This document shows positions 7,588-17,500 of a stretch of DNA of 64,000 nucleotides, piece after piece. Every line of letters begins with the position of its first letter. Position 1 is the first letter of the stretch. The stretch lies in assembly GCA_015232315.1 (NCBI GenBank), contig JADFZZ010000018.1, positions 1 to 64,000 on the forward strand. Direction: 5' to 3'. Source of the DNA: SAR324 cluster bacterium. GTDB lineage: Bacteria > SAR324 > NAC60-12. Under the pieces are notes generated by a model. The model had not been told where the DNA came from and searched no databases. It saw only the letters and a program-made list of their open reading frames with translations. The translations under genes were made by a program, and so were the position numbers.

Positions 7588-10296
7588 ATGATAAATCGTT
7601 TTTTTAAAATTTCACCGCTTAAATTGGCATTATTCATCACAGGCAGCGTCTTATTCATTTATAGCCAGCGCTATGAACCGCTCACATTTCTGGATAAAAA
7701 GTGGACTGATTTTCAACAAAAATATTATACACAGGTTCCACAAAGCGATCGTATTTTTATTGCGGCCATTGATGCCAAAAGCGTGGAGCACTATGGCCGT
7801 TGGCCTTGGCCACGTTCACGTTTTTCGGAACTCATTCGTACCTTAAATGAGTTCTATCAAGTGCGCACTATCGGACTTGATATTTTATTTTCGGAACCAG
7901 AAGTCAATACAGATCATGACGCCATCTTGGGGCAAACAATTGCAGAGGCCGGAAACGTCATTTTAGGATATTTTATTCATAGTAAATCAGGACTTTTCCA
8001 ACTCGATCATACGGCCATGGCTCAGTTAGAAGCCGGGAAGGTGCCTGCTGAAGTGATGGCAAAGCTACAACTGCTTACCAACCGTGCGCCACTAAAGTGG
8101 CCACAGTTTAAGGCACTGCTTCAGCAAAAATTAACCACATCGCAATATCAGCAATATTGGGAAATACTTTGGCTGGCGACGCATCTTCATCGCTGGCATA
8201 AATTGACGCCGCAGCAAATTAGTGTTGAACAACAAACAATTGGATCATCACAAATCGCCACTGTTGTGGGACAACGTTTTTTGAACGAGGCCCCGCTCAT
8301 TCAAGGGTATGCGGCAGAGCCGAGTATTTCCCTGATTACCAGACAGGCCGCCGGACAGGGATTTCTCAATGCGTTTCAAGATAGTGAAGACGGTGTTTTG
8401 CGGCGTAGCCACCTGGTGCAACGATTGGGTGATCAACTCTATACGTCTGTGGATGTTCAAATTCTCAAACATTACTTGAATGCCAATAATGTGAGCGTTC
8501 AATTAAATGAGACGGGTATCCAAAACATAGGATTGGGTGCCACAAGCATTCCTCTGTATAAAGATGGTTCCTTGCTGCTCAACTACAAAGGTCCACGCGA
8601 AACATTCCCAACGATTTCGATCTACGATATCATTGAACACCACATACCTAGAGAAACCTTGCATGACCGAATTGCCCTGGTTGGAGCAACTGAAATTGGG
8701 TTGCTTGATTCTTTTGTGACCCCCTTGGGGGGAGATTATCCCGGCATCGAATTTCATGCGACCGTTTTGGAGAATATTCTTTCTGAAACCTGGTTACAGA
8801 GAGTACCCCATGAACGCTGGCAAACATTTTTGCTGTTGATCTTCATCGGGGTGGGATTGAGTCTGGCCGCCGCCTCTTATTCATATCTTGTTTTTAGTTT
8901 GATCGCCTGGGGCGGGCTTGGTATTGCGCTGGGTAGCTATTCATATCTCCTGCATGTTAAACATACCTGGTATAGTGTCATTTATACGATTTTGTTATTT
9001 TCAGGAATCTGGATTGCCCAGACCGTCTATGCGTTTTTCAAAGCAGACGCAGAAAAACGGCAAGAGCAAAAACTTTCTCAGGATATCATTTACAATGCGC
9101 CCATCTCAATTTTTACTACGGATCTTCAGGGCGTAGTGATCGCTGAAAATACCGCGGCACGCCGCTTATTTAAACTGCCACAAAACCACTCCACACTTGG
9201 AGAAAACTGGGGAGCCCCTGATTCAATTTTTCACCAAAACATAGACAGCCCGAACCTGCTTCAGCAAATTTTAAATGGCACACAACCGGAAGCCCACTTG
9301 ACTCGCGTCCCATATACTTCCACGCTACATCAATTTTCTCCTTTAGTGGTCAATATCCATATAGCTCCACTCAAACGTGGTGCAGACCTGTTAGGCACTA
9401 TTATTCAGTTTGAAGATATTACCGATATGGAACGTGCCCTGCGTGAAAAAGAGGCGGCACAATTAGCGGCTTTCAAACAAAAAGAAACGACAGAACGGCA
9501 AATGGCGGGCGGGTTTGCGCATGAAATGAGAAATGCGCTGGTCGGAGCGAAACTCATTGTGGATAAATCCTTAGGCTATATGGGTGCTAAACCCTACGAA
9601 AGTCTTAGCTACCAAAGTTGTGTGCATCTCAAAAAAATCTATGAAGTCCTTGCCTCTGCAGAAAGCTCAGAACTCCCTCACATTCTGTCGCTGATGAAAA
9701 ATATCTATAGAAATGAAGAACAAATTGACAAGGGATTACAGTTAATCCACAAATCGACTTCGCATGCCTTGGCCATTACTGATCAAATTTTGAATTTTGC
9801 CAAACTCAGCAAAGAGGAAAAAGGGCTACAGCCTATCCAGATGGATCAAATCATTTTAGATGTGGTTGAAGAACTCCGTCAAACCTTGGAAGAACACCAC
9901 ATTACGGCGCAGTTAAATTTAGCAGGAAATGGGCATTTTCAGGCGCATCCGCACCAGTTGCATTTAATGCTCAGCCACCTGCTTAAAAATGCGATTGATG
10001 CTCTTTTGGAACGAGGCGGGGCGGACTTGGCAATTGCCCTCAAGAGTTGGCAAAGAGATTCAGTTTATACAGTTACCATCGCCGATAATGGTATAGGCAT
10101 TGACCCTGCCATTCAGTCAAGAATATTTGATGCGTTCTTTTCCACAAAACCAGAGTCTGGAACAGGGCTGGGTTTAAGCTTTGTGCAGAAGATTGTCCAC
10201 TTATATGAAGGATCTCTGGAGGTTCACAGCGGCGAACCGGATGAGACCACAGGGATGAAAACAACGTTCACCGTTCATTTCCCTGTTACTGCTTAA
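7588..10296 (+). CDS. CHASE2-PAS sensor histidine kinase
   Basis: 902 residues. An N-terminal membrane helix (about 11-27) is followed by an extracytoplasmic CHASE2 domain up to about residue 400 (AAIDAKSVEHYGRWPWPR, TIGLDILFSEPE, RIALVGATEIGLLDSFVTP, PGIEFHATVLENIL). Three membrane helices span about 410-482, then a PAS domain (about 495-610), then the kinase core with His645 in GGFAHEMRNAL. The dimerisation region has the same long insert as the kinase at 79-1596 (CVHLKKIYEVL, then EEQIDKGL). The HATPase shows KNAIDAL, DNGIGID and GTGLGLS. It is transcribed away from the FecR operon. FecR plus CHASE2 is a known neighbourhood, so the two divergent units probably serve one envelope-sensing pathway. 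Confidence 0.93.
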   Translation: MINRFFKISPLKLALFITGSVLFIYSQRYEPLTFLDKKWTDFQQKYYTQVPQSDRIFIAAIDAKSVEHYGRWPWPRSRFSELIRTLNEFYQVRTIGLDILFSEPEVNTDHDAILGQTIAEAGNVILGYFIHSKSGLFQLDHTAMAQLEAGKVPAEVMAKLQLLTNRAPLKWPQFKALLQQKLTTSQYQQYWEILWLATHLHRWHKLTPQQISVEQQTIGSSQIATVVGQRFLNEAPLIQGYAAEPSISLITRQAAGQGFLNAFQDSEDGVLRRSHLVQRLGDQLYTSVDVQILKHYLNANNVSVQLNETGIQNIGLGATSIPLYKDGSLLLNYKGPRETFPTISIYDIIEHHIPRETLHDRIALVGATEIGLLDSFVTPLGGDYPGIEFHATVLENILSETWLQRVPHERWQTFLLLIFIGVGLSLAAASYSYLVFSLIAWGGLGIALGSYSYLLHVKHTWYSVIYTILLFSGIWIAQTVYAFFKADAEKRQEQKLSQDIIYNAPISIFTTDLQGVVIAENTAARRLFKLPQNHSTLGENWGAPDSIFHQNIDSPNLLQQILNGTQPEAHLTRVPYTSTLHQFSPLVVNIHIAPLKRGADLLGTIIQFEDITDMERALREKEAAQLAAFKQKETTERQMAGGFAHEMRNALVGAKLIVDKSLGYMGAKPYESLSYQSCVHLKKIYEVLASAESSELPHILSLMKNIYRNEEQIDKGLQLIHKSTSHALAITDQILNFAKLSKEEKGLQPIQMDQIILDVVEELRQTLEEHHITAQLNLAGNGHFQAHPHQLHLMLSHLLKNAIDALLERGGADLAIALKSWQRDSVYTVTIADNGIGIDPAIQSRIFDAFFSTKPESGTGLGLSFVQKIVHLYEGSLEVHSGEPDETTGMKTTFTVHFPVTA

Positions 10297-10361
10297 GCAT
10301 TACGGCGGGTGCTCCGATGCTCTTCTCGGTGGAGGGGAAAAATTTATTTGGGAAGAATGCT

Positions 10362-11771
10362 TTAAAGAGGCACTTGGACAGGAAGTCGCAAGGTGAACGT
10401 GGTTCCTTGCCCCACCACGCTACTGCATTGAAGTGTCCCCTGGAGCTTTTGGGTCACCAGATTCCAGGTGATGTGCAATCCCAGGCCAGTGCCGTTCGTG
10501 CCGCGTTTCGTCGTAAAAAACGGTTCGTAGATCCTCCCCAGATGTTCCGGAGGAATCCCTTGACCATTATCGGAAAAGGTAAGGATCACCGTTTTCCCTT
10601 CCTGCCTGACCGCAATGTTCATCTTTCCCTGGAAACCCTCGGGAAAAGCATGATTCAGGGAATTCGTAATAAAATTGGTGATCACTTGAGATAACGCACC
10701 GGGGTAACTCTCCATCTGAATCACGGCATCGCACTGAATATCCACCGAATGCCTTGTTCGCTTGAATTGGGGACGGAGACTCATCACCACTTCCCCCAGA
10801 TATTCCTCCACCCCAAACTGTCTAATGGCTTCTTCGGACTGATCCGTCGCCACCTGTTTGAAACTACGGATTAATTCCGCAGTGCGGTTCAAATTACGCA
10901 AAATCATCAGGGAACTTTCCATACTGGTTTCCAGATAATCCGTAAAATTTTCCTGTTTCATTGCTCCGTTTTGATACAGTTTGGCCAGTTTATTGGTTTC
11001 TTCCAATAAAAAACTGGAGGCAGTGACCGCGACCCCAATCGGCGTATTGACTTCATGGGCAATCCCCGCGACCAAGCCCCCCAACGCCGCCATTTTCTCG
11101 GATTGAATGAGTTGTGTCTGTGTATCATTCAGTTGGTGTAGTGTCTTCTTCAATTCCCCATTCGACTCGGACAACTGATGATTGGTTGCGGCCAGTTGCT
11201 CCAGTGTTTCCTGAAGGGATTGTGTCCGTTCCACGACCTTATTTTCCAGCGTGGCATTCAACTCCCGGAATTCTTGAACCAGGATTTCATTTTTACGTAT
11301 CTGCGCATGATATTCGACCGCGCTGACGATGGTATCCGACAGTTCCTTGAGTCCTCCTTGTTTACTGATATACCCAAAGGGACGAAAGTTGTTGATGACT
11401 TCATAGGGATCCTTGACATCCTGATAGGCAGAATGGAAGATGATGGGGAGGTGAGAAAACAGCTTTTTGAGTTCGACAAAAGTTTCAAAGCCGTCTTTTC
11501 CTTTCATCTTGATATCCAACACAACTGCGTCGACTTCCTCATTCACCTTTTGGATACCTTCCTCGCCACTGGCGCAGATCAGCAATCGGTAATCCTGTTC
11601 CAAGACATAGCCCATGGATTCGCGAACGACAGGGTCATCATCAATAATCAGGATCAGAGGCATCTTGAAATCGGAACGCTCCAGGGCAGGGTCGCTTTTT
11701 TCAGACGCTCCGTCTGTAGGCAAGACAAGAGAAGGAATCTCCCTGAACATATCAAATTCATCAACGGTCAC
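10362..11771 (-). CDS. Receiver-domain histidine kinase (hybrid with N-terminal receiver)
   Basis: 469 residues. Residues about 38-150 are a CheY-like receiver (LIIDDDP acidic pocket, phosphoacceptor Asp86 in VVLDIKM, Ser114, Lys137). A coiled coil (about 155-225) leads to a HisKA domain with His239 in GLVAGIAHEVNTP and an HATPase domain with FITNSLNHA, DNGQGIP and GTGLGL. The start is GTG at 11769-11771 with GAGG seven bases upstream; an ATG seven codons in is an alternative. No membrane segment, so it is cytoplasmic. It converges on the CHASE2 kinase gene. Because it carries the only receiver domain in this part of the window, it is a candidate phosphate acceptor for the two neighbouring kinases, but that is inference. 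Confidence 0.92.
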   Translation of the reverse strand: MTVDEFDMFREIPSLVLPTDGASEKSDPALERSDFKMPLILIIDDDPVVRESMGYVLEQDYRLLICASGEEGIQKVNEEVDAVVLDIKMKGKDGFETFVELKKLFSHLPIIFHSAYQDVKDPYEVINNFRPFGYISKQGGLKELSDTIVSAVEYHAQIRKNEILVQEFRELNATLENKVVERTQSLQETLEQLAATNHQLSESNGELKKTLHQLNDTQTQLIQSEKMAALGGLVAGIAHEVNTPIGVAVTASSFLLEETNKLAKLYQNGAMKQENFTDYLETSMESSLMILRNLNRTAELIRSFKQVATDQSEEAIRQFGVEEYLGEVVMSLRPQFKRTRHSVDIQCDAVIQMESYPGALSQVITNFITNSLNHAFPEGFQGKMNIAVRQEGKTVILTFSDNGQGIPPEHLGRIYEPFFTTKRGTNGTGLGLHITWNLVTQKLQGTLQCSSVVGQGTTFTLRLPVQVPL

Positions 11772-11804
11772 AGTCCATCCTCAATTAGTGTTATAAGATA
11801 TAAG

Positions 11805-11940
11805 GGTTCTGTCGCATCGTTTGGACTAAATATTAGAAGAATAACAACTCTCTAATGAAATATAGCACTGGTTGCAGGAGGATAAAATGAGTGGAGATTT
11901 TACCACTTCTTTAAAAACCTGCAACAGATGCGACAGAACC
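11805..11940. mobile_element. Small element with IS6-like terminal repeats
   Basis: Bases 11805-11818 (GGTTCTGTCGCATC) are the exact inverted repeat of 11927-11940 (GATGCGACAGAACC). The 136 bases between have no credible gene. The termini resemble those of IS6-family elements, which begin GG(T/C)(T/A)CTGTTGCA, so this may be an internally deleted or MITE derivative. No clear 8-base target duplication is seen. It lies upstream of the receiver-kinase gene and may contain its promoter region. Confidence 0.55.
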
Positions 11941-12009
11941 GTCCAACATGTTGTAAAGGACAGCAACATTTAAATCTCGTGCAATCATTGTTTTTTACTA
12001 ACAAAAATC

Positions 12010-12126
12010 GTAAGCGTTCAGCTTTCAGTGTTTATGCGCCTCAGAAACATTATGACTGAATATCAGAAAATATCGTTTGGCTTCCAGGCCTTGAGAATTC
12101 CTGAAAACTGACGTCTGAACGCTTAC
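12010..12126. mobile_element. MITE-like element D, copy 1
   Basis: The ends are inverted repeats (GTAAGCGTTCAG at 12010, CTGAACGCTTAC ending at 12126) and the element is flanked by a perfect 8-base direct repeat CAAAAATC (12002-12009 and 12127-12134). A second copy lies at 33546-33682, sharing a central stretch around CTTCCAGGCCTTGAGAAT. No coding capacity. Confidence 0.8.
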
Positions 12127-12359
12127 CAAAAATCACCTGAGGTGTCAGTATTTTTCGGGTAATGACCTGTTTTGTGACATCTGTCCGAACAGATGAACTA
12201 CCGGTTTTTTCGTTTTTCAGTCGTTTGGGGCAAGGGTTTTCATTGAAAAATTATGTCTGTGAATATGACGGATTGTCACTGCTGGACGCATATTTTTAAC
12301 GCCTTGAAATCCCTTGATTGTTCCGATGAAGGCCGTTACGGTCGGGCATAATTATCCAT

Positions 12360-14304
<1,945 letters not shown>

Positions 14305-14586
14305 CGTGAGTTCGGGATAAGGATTATCCTGGATAGACATCCTCTTCCAAGGGGAAATTATGAAGCAATCCACTGAGATAATCCATCTTTTAGGGGACTT
14401 GTTGGGGTAGGGGGTCGAAACCGGTAAACATGGGATCATACAGTTTTTTGCCCAAACAAGCGATTTTCTACACCCTAGCTTTAACCTGGTGGTTATTGGG
14501 TCCTTACTATAATTTGCCCACTGTTTTCAGCCTTTTCAAGCATGGGAGTGTCTAAAATTCCTCCATGAATCGCCTAAAGGAACGCT

Positions 14587-17500
14587 CTATTTCTGATCCA
14601 GTTGCAAGGAACCATCCCACTCGGCAGAAGGTGGATTTTTCAGAAACTCCTGACAACGCTTGCAATACATTTGGGAAACCACATCTTCAGGGTAGATTCC
14701 CAGGCAGGTCTCAAAATAGCCTAGGGCTTCCTGAAACTGACGGATATGGAAGTTCATCAGTCCCTGATGATACGGTTGCAAAAGGCTTTGCTTCTGGCTC
14801 CGCACCGGTTCTTCATCGGCATTGAATATCTCAAAGATGCTTTCCGGTTGGCTTTTTCCTTTCACTTTCACAAAATCCAGTTCCCGCCACAACAGATCCT
14901 GATGCGGATGCAGAAGACGCCAGGTGTGGGAGGAAATGATAATGGGGGCGTGGTATTTTTTGGTCAGTCCTTCCAGTCGTGAAGCCAGATTGACGTTATC
15001 CCCCAGCACCGTGGAACTCAGTCGGTCTTCCGAACCCACCGTTCCGAAAATCACGGGGCCACTATGGATGCCAATTCCGATGGCAATCGGTCGATATCCT
15101 GAATTTCGACGATGTCCGTTATACACCTTGACGGCTTCCTGCATGGCAATGGCGGCCTGCACTGCATTCTGTGCATCTTCTGCGTCGGTGCTTTCCTGAC
15201 TGTCAAACAGCGCCATGATGGCATCGCCAATGAATTTGTCCACAAACCCGTGATGGGCATGAATGGGGGCATTCATGCGTTTGAGGTAGGCATTGAGGAA
15301 ATTCAACAGTTCCTGGGGGGACATGGATTCCGACAGATTCGTGAAACTCCGGATATCTGAAAACAGAACGGTGATCACATCGGTTTCCGCCTTCCCCAAC
15401 TGCATCTGATCGATGCCGTCTCGTGCCAGTCTTCTCAAAAATTGTTGAGGAACAAATTTCTCGAAAGTCCGGGTCATGGCAGCGACTTTCTCACTTTCTG
15501 CCAACTGCATCCGGGTGGTTTTCAGTTCTTCATGCAGACGGGCATTGTTGATGGAGGTAGCGATCTGGGTCACATAGCGCTGAATTTGATAAATCTGTTC
15601 TTCCGATAGAGCAAAGGAGCCTTCAAGATTGGAAAATCCAATCATTCCCATCACCTTGCCCTGAACCTCCAAAGGATACATCAGAATAGCCGAAACGGGA
15701 TTCATCTGATAGGCCTTATAATCGGATTCACAAAACTGTTTTACCAAATCCGGGGTAATCTGAGGGATATAATTGAGGGCATTATAAACCACCGTCTTGA
15801 CATAAAAGCTGTTGATATTCTCCAACGAAAACATGAGTTGCCGCAACCTGGAAACAATGTTTTGATCCACATTCCCGTATAATTTTTGAAGCCTTAAAGC
15901 CTGTTTCTCAGGATCAATCAGAAGAATTCCGATCTGATCAAACCAGAAGATCTCTCTCATGGCTTCCATCGCGGCTTGCATGACTTCATCCAGATTCAGG
16001 GTTTTGTTCACAGTCTGAACCACCTGGTTGATATGCGTGATCTCCCGTTCCTTGAGTTGGATTTTTTGATGGATTCTGGCGTTCTGGAAATGATGAGCCA
16101 AATTGAGAGCGAGGTTTTCCAGAAGCTGTCGATCACTCTCTGTAAACCCTTGTTCAGGGTCATAGTGCGACACAATCACCAGACCGAAAGATTCCTGTTC
16201 GATGGTCAGGGGCACCACCATTTGCTGGATGAGGTGTCGTTGAAAATGCAGTTTGAGCGCCAGTTCCGTCGTTTGATAGCGAGCTAGAGTTTCCCTTTCA
16301 AAAATAGCGGTTTTTTGGTGATGGAAGCAGTCATAGGTATACATGGTTTCCGGCGTTACAGGCAGGGCATAGGTCTGACTATAGCGTGAGTCTAATCCGT
16401 AATTGGCGTAAAGCCTCAGCGTATTGTTTTCCGTATGATACAGCATAATGGCACCGGAACCTTCCGGACGAATGGCCTGAACGATTTCCTGAATGAAAAC
16501 CCGGGTGATTTCCTGAATATCCAGATGGACACTGACCTTCTGACTGATTTCATGCACCTGAGACAGATGACGATGAGCCTGACGGCTTTCTTCCACCAGA
16601 CGGGCATTATTGATGGCAGTGGCAATCTGCGTCACATAGTGCTGGATTTTGAGGATCTCTTCTTCGGTGAGATGAAAGGGTTTCCGGCTATGGGCAATTA
16701 CCACGGTTCCAATGGCCTGGTTCTGGACAAGCAATGGGCAGAGCAGATAGGCTTTTACAGGAATGTTGTCGTAAAATCTTCGATCCAGCGGCATAAATTT
16801 ATCAACGACTTCCGGAGTGATGGGTGAAATGTAGGCAAATTCCTGAGTCATGCACACATTGCTCACATAACTGCAATAATCTTTCAGAGGAAAAATCATT
16901 TCCTGCGCATTTCTGAAATGCTGTTCGGTAACGCCTTCTACATAATAATGATGCATTCGTAATTCTTTTTTTTGAGCATCCAGCAAAAAAATTCCAATCT
17001 GGTCAAATTCAAAAATTTCCTGCAAAGCATCCATGATGGTTTGGACAATCTCATCCAGATCCAGCGTGGTGTTTACCGCCTGAACGACCTGATTGATATG
17101 TTGAATTTCTTCCATCGCTTCATGGAGGCTTGCGGTCCGTTCCTGAACCTTGGCTTCCAGTCCCTGCAACAGTTCCAGATTTTGAATGTGAGGTCCCAGT
17201 GCCAGTCCGAGTTGATGCAGAAATTCCTGTTCCGCTACACTATAAGCAGAAGAATCGGTTTTTTCGCTAACCAACAGGAGTCCTTTCAGGGCGTCTTCCT
17301 GAAATATGGGCAGAATCCATTCCGCATGACTCAGCAGATCCTCCGGTTCCAGGCGGAACTGTTGAATCAGAATCCATTCCGCCACTTCTTCCTGATTCAT
17401 CGCTCGTTTTAATTCTGACAAACGGCTCAACAGGGGATGCTTCGAGGAGAGGATTACAGGATGTTCACTGTTATTGAGGGGATCTGCCCCAGAAAAAAAA

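Noticed and set aside
14430-14555. 41-codon plus-strand frame between thiC and the 7TM cyclase
   Set aside because: No good ribosome binding site at the right distance and no recognisable product; too short to support.
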